Assembly (NCBI GenBank): GCA_040255925.1
Contig: JBDZVX010000012.1
Coordinates: 1 to 34,235, forward strand
Length of the DNA: 34,235 nucleotides
Direction: 5' to 3'
Origin: Nitrolancea sp040255925
GTDB lineage: Bacteria > Chloroflexota > Chloroflexia > Thermomicrobiales > Thermomicrobiaceae
Shown here piece after piece: positions 23,815-31,235 of the stretch. Both the position numbers and the translations under genes were made by a program. Position 1 is the first letter of the stretch, and every line of letters begins with the position of its first letter. The notes beneath the pieces were generated by a model. The model made no database searches, was not told the origin of the DNA, and saw only the letters and a program-made list of their open reading frames with translations.

Positions 23815-24317
23815 CGGGAGTTGCGCTTGGAACCAGGGTGACCGTCCGGAAGCTCCGGGCCGACGGCTCGGAAGTGGCGCGCTATCCGGGACTGGTCATT
23901 CCCGGCCCGGACCCCTGGGTCGCGATCCGGGCAGAGTGGAGCCTGCCGCGCGTCGATCTAGGCTGCCTCGACTTCGAGCCCGGAGATCTCCTGCACGAAT
24001 ATTTCTCCCCGGACCACCCCTTCAACGCGTTCGCGGTCTTCGCGCCGGATGGCCGCGTGAAGGGATGGTACTGCAACGTCACCTATCCCGCCCGGATCGA
24101 GGATCACCAGATCTCCTGGCAGGATCTCTACATCGACATCATCCTCTGCCCGGACGGACAGACCGTAGTGCTGGATGAGGATGAGCTCGCTGAAGCGGGG
24201 CTGGAGCAAACCGATCCCGGCTTGTACCGGTTCATCCTCGATGCCCGCGACGCGCTCGGCCGGCACATCCAGGAACGTGCCTACCCATTCTCGGAAACCA
24301 GACTGCCACGCGAGTAA
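23811..24317 (+). CDS. DUF402 domain protein
   Basis: A 168-residue DUF402 protein. The family marks are present: RVTVRKLRADGSEVARYPG at the start, DLLHEYFSPDHPFNAF, GWYCNVTYPARI and the acidic DLYIDIILCPDGQ, where the aromatic and Asp residues make the active pocket. Characterised relatives include FAU-1 (RNA-binding) and nucleoside tri- and diphosphatases of the SA1684/Ntdp type, so an RNA- or nucleotide-phosphate-related role is likely but not shown. ATG at 23811; a frame extending back to 23688 lies inside the mutase gene and is rejected. Initiation probably depends on the preceding minicistron through the ATGA overlap. It follows the mutase by 46 nt, likely in one transcript. Confidence 0.85.
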   Translation: MTGVALGTRVTVRKLRADGSEVARYPGLVIPGPDPWVAIRAEWSLPRVDLGCLDFEPGDLLHEYFSPDHPFNAFAVFAPDGRVKGWYCNVTYPARIEDHQISWQDLYIDIILCPDGQTVVLDEDELAEAGLEQTDPGLYRFILDARDALGRHIQERAYPFSETRLPRE

Positions 24318-24365
24318 TCGCGGCACCCATGCTTCGAATTCCCGGCAAATTCAGTGAAATCCCTG

Positions 24366-24395
24366 ATGACAACCCCAGCCCTGGGAAGATAAAAT
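24366..24395 (+). promoter_or_regulatory. Predicted promoter of the BldC-type regulator
   Basis: ATGACA (24366-24371) and TAAAAT (24390-24395), each one mismatch from consensus, are 18 bp apart. The predicted start near 24402 lies in the palindrome that overlaps the -10, so a protein bound there would block transcription. Confidence 0.5.
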
Positions 24396-24416
24396 CTACC
24401 TAGATTTCCCTAGATT
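24392..24416 (+). promoter_or_regulatory. Candidate operator: three TAGATT half-sites
   Basis: AAATCTA (24392-24398), CC, then TAGATTT (24401-24407) form a perfect 7-bp inverted repeat, and a third TAGATT (24411-24416) repeats the second copy exactly 10 bp on, head to tail. The whole array covers the -10 and the predicted transcription start, and is unusually AT-rich for the region. The regulator encoded 26 bp downstream has the single-HTH BldC-like fold that binds direct repeats. Confidence 0.6.
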
Positions 24417-24441
24417 CGGGATGCGTTGGGCGGGAGGCGCG

Positions 24442-25110
24442 GTGAAGAGCGATCACGAAAGCGGGAGCGACAAGAAAATCGACGACGGCAGCCAGTTGCT
24501 CTCGATCGAAGCCGCCTGCCGGCTGCTCGGGGTCGATCCATCCACCCTGCGCCGCTGGAGTGACTCGGGAAAGGTTCCGGTCTTCCGAACTCCCGGCGGC
24601 CATCGCCGGTACAACGAGGAAGACCTCCGCGCCCTGTTGCAGGGCGAGAGCCGGCCGCGCCGCCGGATGAGCCGACGCGTGTTGACCGATCTGTCGATCT
24701 CCGCCTATGAGTCCGACTACCTGCGCCAGGCACGATCTCGGCGCTGGTACCGTGCCTACGATCCCGGACAGCTCGAAGAGCTCCGGGTCATCGGTAGGCG
24801 CCTCGTCGATCTCGCGGTGCGCTTCATCAGCGGACGGGCCGATCATTCACATATTACCGACGAGGGCCGCGCGATTGGACGGCGCTATGGCTCGCTGAGC
24901 GCCGAAGCCGGGCTCTCAGCCACCGATGCCGTCGAAGCGTTCCTGTTTTTCCGCTACCCGGTCATCCAGGCGATGACACACTTCATTGATGAAGAGAACC
25001 TCCCGGCCAAGCGGGCGGTCAGGATCTTCGCTGAGATCACGCAGTTCATGGATCAGGTACTAACGGCGACGGTCGCCGCGCACGCCGAACGCGCCGCCGA
25101 GCGTACCTGA
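24442..25110 (+). CDS. MerR/BldC-type DNA-binding regulator with C-terminal helical domain
   Basis: A 222-residue protein. Residues about 18-68 are a winged HTH of the MerR/BldC/excisionase kind: LLSIEAACRLLGVDPSTLRR for the helix-turn-helix and VFRTPGGHRRYNEEDL for the wing. After an Arg-rich linker (RPRRRMSRR) comes an all-helical domain of about 140 residues, with GRRYGSLSAEAGLSATDAVE and AFLFFRYPVIQAM. This resembles the RsbRD N-terminal-like sensor helices found in stress-signalling proteins; the resemblance is weak, so call it a possible ligand or partner domain. The GTG at 24442 has GGGAGG 4 nt upstream; an ATG at 24421 would add 7 residues but has no ribosome site. It is likely autoregulated through the repeat operator. 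Its 3' end is 8 nt from the convergent oxidoreductase gene. Confidence 0.8.
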   Translation: MKSDHESGSDKKIDDGSQLLSIEAACRLLGVDPSTLRRWSDSGKVPVFRTPGGHRRYNEEDLRALLQGESRPRRRMSRRVLTDLSISAYESDYLRQARSRRWYRAYDPGQLEELRVIGRRLVDLAVRFISGRADHSHITDEGRAIGRRYGSLSAEAGLSATDAVEAFLFFRYPVIQAMTHFIDEENLPAKRAVRIFAEITQFMDQVLTATVAAHAERAAERT

Positions 25111-25118
25111 TCCGTTCG

Positions 25119-26189
25119 CTATTGGATCGGCCAGCGCTTCCCACTAGTGTCGATCCAACGGCTGAGATGACGGCTGCGCTCTACCGCATCCACGACCTCC
25201 TGAACCTTCATCCCATCCTCGAACGATGGCGCGATCCCAGCCACCCCAGTGAGGATTCCGGCGACCCAGTCGCTGGCCAGCAGCAGGAAAGGGCGGAGCC
25301 GTGGATGTGCCGTCCCCAGAATACCGCTGGCTACGGTTTCGATCGGAAGCTCCGTGATCTCCTGCTCGGATCGTTTCGTGCCGAACAACCGTCCGTCTGC
25401 CTGGAGCGCGAGCATGCCGTCGGACCCGATCGCGACGATCTCCTCGCCGAGGTTGACCGGAGACGTGGCCGAGACGTGAATCGAGCCGGTGGCGCCGTTG
25501 GCGAATTCCAGGATGATCACGAAGTTCGCGGGATCGGGGTAGCCGCTTTTGCCGGCGTGGAGATTGGCGGTCGTGATCCCGGCAACGGTATGAATCTCGC
25601 CGAACCACCAGCGCAAGGTATCAACGTAGTCTGAGCCGATGGCCTGAAGCGCGCCGGCCGCTCGTTCGCAGTCGTCGGATAAGCCGGACGGTTGGATCTG
25701 GCGCTCGGCTAAGGGGGGACGATAGACTGTGATGCTGACGGACTGGAGTTCACGCAGGTATCCCTGTTCAACCAGCGCCTTAATTCGCGCTCGCGCCGCG
25801 GTAAAGCGGGACCGGAAGTTGACGGCGTGACGAATTCCGACTTCCTTCACCAGCCGGAGCATGTCACGTGCTTCGGCCGCATTACGGGCCATCGGCTTTT
25901 CGCAGAGAATGTGAAGTCCGGATTCGGCCGCCGCGATCGCGGCCGGATGGCGATTCGCCGGTGGCCCGGTGATGACGATGGCGTCCAATTCCGCGTTATG
26001 AATCATCGTTCGGTAGTCGTCGAAGTAGAGTGGAACGTGGTGTCGGAGGGCCGTGGCATGTGCGTCTTCGGCCGCGCCGGCACACACCGCGGCTACTTCA
26101 ACCTGGGGCAGCATCTGCAGCCCCGGAATGTGCATCGTTCGCCCCAGGTCAGTCCCGATGACACCGATCCGGAGCGTTCGCTTTGGCAT
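25119..26189 (-). CDS. Gfo/Idh/MocA family oxidoreductase
   Basis: A 356-residue NAD(P)-dependent dehydrogenase. The N-terminal Rossmann domain has IGVIGTDLGRTMHIPG (8-23), slightly divergent from the usual GxGxxG because TDLG replaces GxxG, and AIVITGPPANRHP. The signature ILCEKPMARN (EKP at 97-99) follows. The C-terminal alpha/beta domain contains DYVDTLRWWFGEIHTV, in which the conserved D...H pair seats the sugar or inositol substrate. Members oxidize or reduce sugars, inositols and related compounds; the substrate here is unknown. ATG at 26189, with GGAGGGAG just upstream; a longer frame to 26225 lacks a ribosome site. Cytoplasmic. It is divergent from lipA across a 262-nt gap. Confidence 0.88.
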   Translation of the reverse strand: MPKRTLRIGVIGTDLGRTMHIPGLQMLPQVEVAAVCAGAAEDAHATALRHHVPLYFDDYRTMIHNAELDAIVITGPPANRHPAAIAAAESGLHILCEKPMARNAAEARDMLRLVKEVGIRHAVNFRSRFTAARARIKALVEQGYLRELQSVSITVYRPPLAERQIQPSGLSDDCERAAGALQAIGSDYVDTLRWWFGEIHTVAGITTANLHAGKSGYPDPANFVIILEFANGATGSIHVSATSPVNLGEEIVAIGSDGMLALQADGRLFGTKRSEQEITELPIETVASGILGTAHPRLRPFLLLASDWVAGILTGVAGIAPSFEDGMKVQEVVDAVERSRHLSRWIDTSGKRWPIQ

Positions 26190-26311
26190 AGGGATCTCCC
26201 TCCTGGACCTTTGCCTGATAGGCAAAGTATTGTCGCCGAGACTGTGGGGCGCAACCCGCGGAAGGGGTAACGCGGCTGCTTTTTCGCTCGATTCAGGGGC
26301 ACCTGGGCGCG

Positions 26312-26328
26312 CTGGACCCTCGGTCCAG
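26312..26328 (+). promoter_or_regulatory. Hairpin upstream of lipA
   Basis: CTGGACC-CTC-GGTCCAG is a perfect 7-bp stem with a 3-base loop. ACCTGG (26301-26306) and CCAGGT (26325-26330) offer an alternative pairing around it. It lies 124 nt before the lipA ATG in the gap between divergent genes; it may be part of a lipA leader or an operator. No T-run follows. Confidence 0.4.
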
Positions 26329-26451
26329 GTTGCGATTCATGATTGGGAATCCTATCCTTGGAGCCGGGCCGCGAGTTGTCATGGCAATTCCCGGTCGTCC
26401 ACCGCGATGCCGAGCGCAGCTGGGATGGCACAACAGTAAAGGGGAAGGATC

Positions 26452-27396
26452 ATGGCACCGACGTCAGGCCAACCGATTCTCTTGGGCAAGAAGCCTGACT
26501 GGTTCAAGGTCCGGCGGCAGCATGGCCAGAACTATCTTGAACTCAAGAGCATCATGCGCGAACAGTCACTGCACACGGTGTGTGAGGAGGCCCGCTGCCC
26601 GAACGTCTACGAGTGCTGGGAGAGGCGTACCGCGACCTTCATGATTCTCGGGAATCTCTGCACGCGCGCGTGCCGCTTCTGCAACGTGGCCTGGGGGCGG
26701 CCGACGAGTGTCGATCTTGAGGAGCCGGCCCGGGTCGCGACAGCGGTGGAGCAGATGGGTCTCAAATTTGCCGTGGTGACTTCGGTCAACCGGGACGATC
26801 TCCCGGACGGCGGTGCCTCGATATTCGCGGCCACGATCCGGGAAATCCGGGAGCGATTGCCGGACTGCGGTGTCGAAGTCCTGATTCCCGACTTCAAGGG
26901 GAATTGGGATGCGTTGCGGGAAGTCGTGGACGCCAAGCCCGATATTCTCAACCATAACGTCGAGACGGTGCCCCGCCTCTTCCGCCGGGTGCAACCTTGG
27001 GACCGGTACGACGTCAGCCTGGACCTCTTCAGCAAGGTCCGGGAGTTCGATCCTGGGATGATTACGAAGTCCGGTGTCATGGTCGGGCTGGGCGAGACCA
27101 AGGATGAACTGGTTGACGTCATGAAGGCGCTCCGGGGACGTGACGTCGATGTCCTGACCATCGGGCAATATCTGCCGCCCTCGAAGCGGCATTTCCCGCT
27201 CGACCGGTACTACACGCCGGAAGAATTTGCTGAGCTGCGCGAGATAGGCTATCAGCTTGGATTCGGCCACGTTGAGTCTGGCCCGATGGTCCGGTCGTCG
27301 TACCATGCCCGTGACCAGGCCGAAGAATTAAAGCTCCGCCGGCTGCGAGAGCAAAAGCGCCAGGCTGCCGGGGAGATGGGAAGTATTTCGGAGTAA
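26452..27396 (+). CDS. lipA: Lipoyl synthase
   Basis: A 314-residue radical SAM enzyme that inserts two sulfur atoms into protein-bound octanoate, completing lipoyl cofactors of pyruvate and 2-oxoglutarate dehydrogenases and the glycine cleavage system. The auxiliary [4Fe-4S] cluster ligands are C44, C49 and C55 (CEEARCPNVYEC), with the serine of the C-terminal RSSY motif (281-284) as fourth ligand. The radical SAM cluster is C70, C74, C77 (CTRACRFC). The conserved VNRDDLPDGG and NHNVETVPRL motifs are intact. ATG at 26452 with GGGGAAGG upstream. lipB follows in the same direction, 141 nt on, with a paired hairpin element between. Confidence 0.97.
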   Translation: MAPTSGQPILLGKKPDWFKVRRQHGQNYLELKSIMREQSLHTVCEEARCPNVYECWERRTATFMILGNLCTRACRFCNVAWGRPTSVDLEEPARVATAVEQMGLKFAVVTSVNRDDLPDGGASIFAATIREIRERLPDCGVEVLIPDFKGNWDALREVVDAKPDILNHNVETVPRLFRRVQPWDRYDVSLDLFSKVREFDPGMITKSGVMVGLGETKDELVDVMKALRGRDVDVLTIGQYLPPSKRHFPLDRYYTPEEFAELREIGYQLGFGHVESGPMVRSSYHARDQAEELKLRRLREQKRQAAGEMGSISE

Positions 27397-27410
27397 ACGG
27401 CTCTCACCTG

Positions 27411-27518
27411 GGCGGCCCCCACCCCAAACCCCTCCCCCAATACTAGGGGGAGGGGAGCAGAAGGTACGAACGCGCTCCCCTCTCCCAGAATTGGGAGAGG
27501 GCCGCAGGGGTGGGCGCC
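27411..27518. repeat. BIME-like pair of inverted hairpins between lipA and lipB
   Basis: Two long perfect hairpins lie in inverted orientation. The first is CCCCTCCCCC-AATACTA-GGGGGAGGGG (27429-27455), the second CCCTCTCCCA-GAAT-TGGGAGAGGG (27478-27501). The flanks are also complementary: CCCACCCC (27418-27425) with GGGGTGGG (27507-27514), and GGAGC before the spacer with GCTCC after it. So the left half (27411-27458) and the reverse complement of the right half (27474-27518) are clearly related copies of one REP-like unit. This is the layout of bacterial interspersed mosaic elements. It would be transcribed if lipA and lipB are cotranscribed and could stabilise the lipA end or lower lipB expression. 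Confidence 0.75.
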
Positions 27519-27537
27519 CTAGATTTCAATCACAACG

Positions 27538-28302
27538 ATGACAAACGCAAATGGAGTGGAGCCAGTAGAGCCGGGCGGCAGCGTTCAGGTTGTCCGGACC
27601 GGACTGATCGAGTACCAGGACGCCTGGGATCTCCAGCGGGCGCTGGTTGCCGCCCGGAGACAGTGCACGGCACCGGACCTCTTGCTGCTGGTCGAACATC
27701 CCCCGACGTACACCATCGGCCGGAGAGGCAGCCGGAGGAACCTCCTGATCGACGATGCCATGCTGGCAGCGGTGGGCGCCACCTGCCATGAGATCGACCG
27801 GGGCGGAGATATCACGTTCCATGGTCCCGGCCAGCTTGTTGCGTATGTGATCCGCGATCTCGGACGCCAGCAGCGCCGGGTCCGGCGGTACGTGGAGATG
27901 ATCGAGACGGTCGTGATCGATACGCTGCGGGACTACGGGCTGGAGGGCACGATCGATCGCGCGCTCCCTGGTGTCTGGATCGGGCGGGACAAGGTTGCGG
28001 CGCTCGGCATCGCGATCAGCCATGGCGTGACCTACCACGGGTTCGCGCTCAACGTGGACCCTGATCTCCGCTATTTCGAGTACATGATCCCCTGTGGCAT
28101 CCCCGATCGTGGCGCGACGTCGATCTCCCGACTGACCGGCAGAGCAGCCACCGTCGACGAAGCTGTGGATCGGGTTACCCGGAGCTTCTCCCGGATCTTC
28201 GACGTGGAGCCCCGTTCGGATCTCAGCCTGGACGATCTCCGGAGGCTGGCGGCCGGCGTTCGGCCCCACCGCGAGGACCCGATCTTGCGGACAGACCGGT
28301 AG
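27538..28302 (+). CDS. lipB: Octanoyltransferase (lipoyl(octanoyl) transferase)
   Basis: A 254-residue LipB, which moves octanoate from acyl carrier protein to lipoyl domains before LipA acts. Catalytic residues are present: C186 in YMIPCGI forms the acyl-enzyme intermediate and K152 in GRDKVAALGI activates it. Other marks are VEHPPTYTIGRRG and RGGDITFHGPGQLVAY (88-103). The ATG at 27538 has no ribosome site, as the preceding 20 nt (AGATTTCAATCACAACG) are free of purine runs; either initiation is weak, or a transcript starts very close, but I see no convincing promoter. It lies directly after the paired hairpin element and is 96 nt ahead of the PspC gene start. Confidence 0.95.
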   Translation: MTNANGVEPVEPGGSVQVVRTGLIEYQDAWDLQRALVAARRQCTAPDLLLLVEHPPTYTIGRRGSRRNLLIDDAMLAAVGATCHEIDRGGDITFHGPGQLVAYVIRDLGRQQRRVRRYVEMIETVVIDTLRDYGLEGTIDRALPGVWIGRDKVAALGIAISHGVTYHGFALNVDPDLRYFEYMIPCGIPDRGATSISRLTGRAATVDEAVDRVTRSFSRIFDVEPRSDLSLDDLRRLAAGVRPHREDPILRTDR

Positions 28303-28398
28303 GATAGATCGTGGCTTGGCCGTGCCCCGACCCGGCCAGACGGACGGAAAGCCGGGGTGCGACAAGCAGTTCCACGGAATGAGGCTGGAGGCTGCCCT

Positions 28399-28701
28399 AT
28401 GGAACAAGAGCGCATGCCACTCCACCGGGATAGCAAGCGTGGGATCATCTTCGGCGTCGCGACCGGGCTCGCTGAGTCGTTCGGTCTCAACCCGAACATC
28501 GTTCGCGTGCTATTCGTTATCCTGCTGCTGGTCAATGCCCCGGTTATGATCGCCCTGTATCTTCTGCTGGCGCTTCTCTTGCCGGATCGCCCCTTAGCCG
28601 GGGAGGCCCCGCGAACGGCTCTCCAGCAGAACATTCAGGAGATGAAGTCACGAGCGTCTTCGGCGCTCCACGATCTCCGGGAGAAGATGCCGAGCCGGTA
28701 G
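28399..28701 (+). CDS. PspC domain membrane protein
   Basis: A 100-residue PspC-type protein. The family motif RDSKRGIIFGVATGLAESFG (residues 10-29) is followed by a hydrophobic stretch VRVLFVILLLVNAPVMIALY that continues to LLLALLLPDRPL, one or two membrane passes. The C-terminal 40 residues are polar and basic (QQNIQEMKSRASSALHDLRE) and probably form a cytoplasmic helix. PspC proteins take part in phage-shock and membrane-stress signalling in E. coli; stand-alone small forms are common in other phyla with no proven role. ATG at 28399 with GGAGG 7 nt upstream; a longer frame from 28357 lacks a site. No pspA or pspB gene is nearby. Confidence 0.88.
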   Translation: MEQERMPLHRDSKRGIIFGVATGLAESFGLNPNIVRVLFVILLLVNAPVMIALYLLLALLLPDRPLAGEAPRTALQQNIQEMKSRASSALHDLREKMPSR

Positions 28702-28726
28702 CGGCCTCGGATATCTGATGAGGATT

Positions 28727-28766
28727 GCCCCGCGTGTCATCGCTACGTTGATGCGCGGGGCTTTAT
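28727..28766 (+). terminator. Bidirectional terminator shared by the PspC gene and purN
   Basis: GCCCCGCG (28727-28734) pairs with CGCGGGGC (28754-28761), and CATC/GATG extends the fold inside. On the plus strand it is followed by TTTAT, 26 nt after the PspC gene stop. The purN stop codon (TAA on the minus strand, 28763-28765) sits at the foot of the stem, so one hairpin closes two convergent genes. Confidence 0.75.
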
Positions 28767-29452
28767 CGTGCGGCGGGATTCCGGATGCCGTCCGGCGGCA
28801 GGATACGCACCCGGTGCCCCTCGATCCGGAGCCGCCCAGCCGCGAAGAGGCGGATAGCCTCGGGATAAATGCGACACTCCTCCAGAAATACCCGCGCCGC
28901 CAGCGTCGAGGGCGTGTCGTCATTGATGACCGGTACGGCCGACTGAAGGATGATCGGTCCGGCATCGTAGCTCTCGTCAACAAAGTGCACGGTACAGCCG
29001 CTGACCTTCATCCCCGATTCCAGGACGGATTCATGCACCCGGTCTCCGTAAAGTCCCTTGCCGCCGAACAGCGGCAGCAGCGAGGGGTGGATATTCATGA
29101 TCCGGCCTTCGAACGCGGGATGAACCGTGATCTTGCAGAGGAATCCGGCCATCACCACCAGGTCGATCTCCAGCGGAAGCAGTGCATCGTAGATCGCCGC
29201 GCTGAACGCTTCCGTCGATTTGAACGCGCGCCGCGGCACGACGACCAGCGGGATTCCAGCCTGTTCCGCGATCTCGTTGCCCCTGACGTCGGGCCGGCTG
29301 CTGACCACGGTTACGATCCGTGCCGGAAGCTCGCCACGCTTGCTGAGCATGATGAGGTTCTCCAGCGTCCTGCCCGTACCGGAGATCAGGACCGCAAGCC
29401 TTAATTCTTTTCGCTCGTTCCCGGATGGCCCGGTTAGGTCGTCTCCCGCCAT
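28763..29452 (-). CDS. purN: Phosphoribosylglycinamide formyltransferase
   Basis: A 229-residue GAR transformylase, which uses 10-formyltetrahydrofolate to convert GAR to formyl-GAR in purine synthesis. Catalytic residues are in place: N120 and H122 in MNIHPSLLPLF and D159 in HFVDESYDAGPII. The N-terminal nucleotide-binding loop is VLISGTGRTLENL, close to the usual SGxGSN but with Thr-Leu. The typical GKGLYGDRVH segment (131-140) follows. ATG at 29452 has GGAGG 9 nt upstream; a longer frame to 29533 is rejected. It diverges from guaA across 158 nt and sits beside purD, so the three purine genes form a small cluster. Confidence 0.94.
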   Translation of the reverse strand: MAGDDLTGPSGNERKELRLAVLISGTGRTLENLIMLSKRGELPARIVTVVSSRPDVRGNEIAEQAGIPLVVVPRRAFKSTEAFSAAIYDALLPLEIDLVVMAGFLCKITVHPAFEGRIMNIHPSLLPLFGGKGLYGDRVHESVLESGMKVSGCTVHFVDESYDAGPIILQSAVPVINDDTPSTLAARVFLEECRIYPEAIRLFAAGRLRIEGHRVRILPPDGIRNPAAR

Positions 29453-29610
29453 CGGCTGTTTCCTCCCAGGGGATGATACATGTTTCGCCGGGCGGCGGTG
29501 CGCCTCCAATGCCGTGGAGTTGTGAGGGGGCAATCCGGTAAAATGTGGACCTGCGCGAGTGCGCTAGTGGGTGGTAGCGGATCAGAAATCCTGGGAAGGG
29601 ATCGACATTG

Positions 29611-31221
29611 GTGAATGATGGGCCGCCGATCATGACACAACAGACGGCGCGGCCCGCCCAGCGGACTCACGCGTCCTCTCCCGGTGAAACCGGGGAGTCG
29701 ATCGCCGTCCTCGACTTCGGCTCGCAATATTCACAGCTCATTGCCCGGCGGATACGGGAAGCCAACGTTTACTGCGAGCTAATGCCGCACGATACCGCCC
29801 GGCAGGCGGTAGAACGCCTCCATCCGAAGGGGATCATCCTTTCGGGCGGCCCGGCCAGTGTCTATGAGCCGGGCGCTCCGCCGCTACCGGACTGGGTGCT
29901 GGAGAGCGGACTTCCGGTTCTCGGCATCTGCTACGGCATGCAATTGCTGGCCCAAGCGTTCGGCGGACGAGTCGCGCCGGCAACCGAACGGGAATACGGC
30001 CCGGCGACAATTGAGCTGACCGGTCCCAGCGCGGTTTTTGCCGATCTCCCTAATCGGCTGGATGTCTGGATGAGTCATGGTGACCGGATAGACGTGCTTC
30101 CCGATGGATTCGTTTCGCTCGCGAAGAGCGGGAACTCTCCCTACGCGGCTATCGCTCGCGATCGGATAATCGGTCTCCAGTTCCACCCGGAGGTCGCGCA
30201 CACGCCTCTTGGCGGCACGATCCTGCGGAACTTCGTGTTCGATATTTGTGGCTGTACTGGCGAATGGACCCGCGAGTCGTTTATTCAAGCCGCCGTGCGG
30301 GAGATTCGTGACCGGGTCGGGGAGGACAACGTCCTCCTGGCACTCTCTGGTGGTGTCGATTCCTCGGTGGCCGCCGCCCTGATCCACCGGGCAACCGGCG
30401 ATCGCCTAACGCCGGTCTTTGTCAACACCGGGCTGCTCCGCGAGGGCGAGGCCGAGACCGTGCGCGAGGTCTTCGGCCGTCATTTCAAGATGAACCTGGT
30501 CTACGTCGACGCGACGGACCGGTTCCTCAATCGCCTCCGGGGCGTGACCGACCCGGAGGTGAAACGGCGGGTCATCGGCGACGAGTTCATCCGCGTCTTC
30601 GAGGCTGCCGCCGAGGAGCACGGCCCCTTCAAGTATTTGGCGCAGGGTACGCTCTACCCGGACGTGATCGAGAGCGCCACGTCGGCGACCAAGCACGCGG
30701 CGAAGATCAAGACACACCATAATGTCGGAGGACTACCGGAAGACCTTCAGTTCAGTCTGATTGAGCCGTTGCGATTCCTCTTCAAGGACGAGGTCCGGGA
30801 GGTCGGGCGTCTGCTCGGACTGCCGGAAGAGATCATCCACCGTCAGCCGTTCCCGGGACCGGGACTGGCGGTTCGCCTGCTCGGCGAGATCACCGCGCCC
30901 GAGCTGGCGACACTCCGCCGGGCAGATGCGATCGTCCGGCAGGAGATCGAAGCAGCCGGGCTCGGCGACACCATCTGGCAGTTCTTCGCCGTGCTGTTGC
31001 CAGTCAAGTCGACCGGGGTGATGGGGGACGGCCGGACCTATGCCAACGTCTGTGCCATCCGCGCGGTCACGAGTGAGGACGCGATGACGGCCGACTGGGC
31101 GCGGCTCCCCTACGATCTACTGGCGCGGACCAGTAACCGGATCGTTAATGAGGTGCCGGGTATCAACCGGGTGGTCTACGACATTTCGAGTAAACCGCCG
31201 GCAACGATTGAGTGGGAGTAA
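29611..31221 (+). CDS. guaA: GMP synthase, glutamine-hydrolysing
   Basis: A 536-residue GMP synthetase that converts XMP to GMP with ATP and glutamine. The class I amidotransferase domain (about 30-215) has C107 in GICYGMQ and the H192/E194 pair in FHPEVAHT. The ATP pyrophosphatase domain follows, with the P-loop SGGVDSS (246-252), and then the dimerisation domain with THHNVGG, QPFPGPGLAVR and the invariant end PPATIEWE. The start is uncertain: GGAAGGG suits the TTG at 29608 or the GTG at 29611; the ATG at 29632 has no site and would remove seven codons, none of them domain residues. The N-terminal 30 residues are a variable extension. purD follows 14 nt after the stop, so they form one transcript. 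Confidence 0.95.
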   Translation: MNDGPPIMTQQTARPAQRTHASSPGETGESIAVLDFGSQYSQLIARRIREANVYCELMPHDTARQAVERLHPKGIILSGGPASVYEPGAPPLPDWVLESGLPVLGICYGMQLLAQAFGGRVAPATEREYGPATIELTGPSAVFADLPNRLDVWMSHGDRIDVLPDGFVSLAKSGNSPYAAIARDRIIGLQFHPEVAHTPLGGTILRNFVFDICGCTGEWTRESFIQAAVREIRDRVGEDNVLLALSGGVDSSVAAALIHRATGDRLTPVFVNTGLLREGEAETVREVFGRHFKMNLVYVDATDRFLNRLRGVTDPEVKRRVIGDEFIRVFEAAAEEHGPFKYLAQGTLYPDVIESATSATKHAAKIKTHHNVGGLPEDLQFSLIEPLRFLFKDEVREVGRLLGLPEEIIHRQPFPGPGLAVRLLGEITAPELATLRRADAIVRQEIEAAGLGDTIWQFFAVLLPVKSTGVMGDGRTYANVCAIRAVTSEDAMTADWARLPYDLLARTSNRIVNEVPGINRVVYDISSKPPATIEWE

Positions 31222-31235
31222 CAGGGGAGGCGCGG

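Noticed and set aside
26226..26451. Possible tRNA near the lipA hairpin
   Set aside because: The hairpin does not belong to a cloverleaf: no T-loop GTTCGANTC word with matching acceptor stem could be found.
26566..27306. 246-codon minus-strand frame
   Set aside because: Opposite lipA, with all cluster ligands in the sense frame.
27411..27518. CRISPR or simple terminator
   Set aside because: The two units are inverted and have no spacers of equal length, and neither hairpin has a T-run; a REP/BIME-type pair fits better.
27526..28425. 299-codon minus-strand frame
   Set aside because: Opposite lipB, which has its catalytic Cys and Lys; no ribosome site and no domain.
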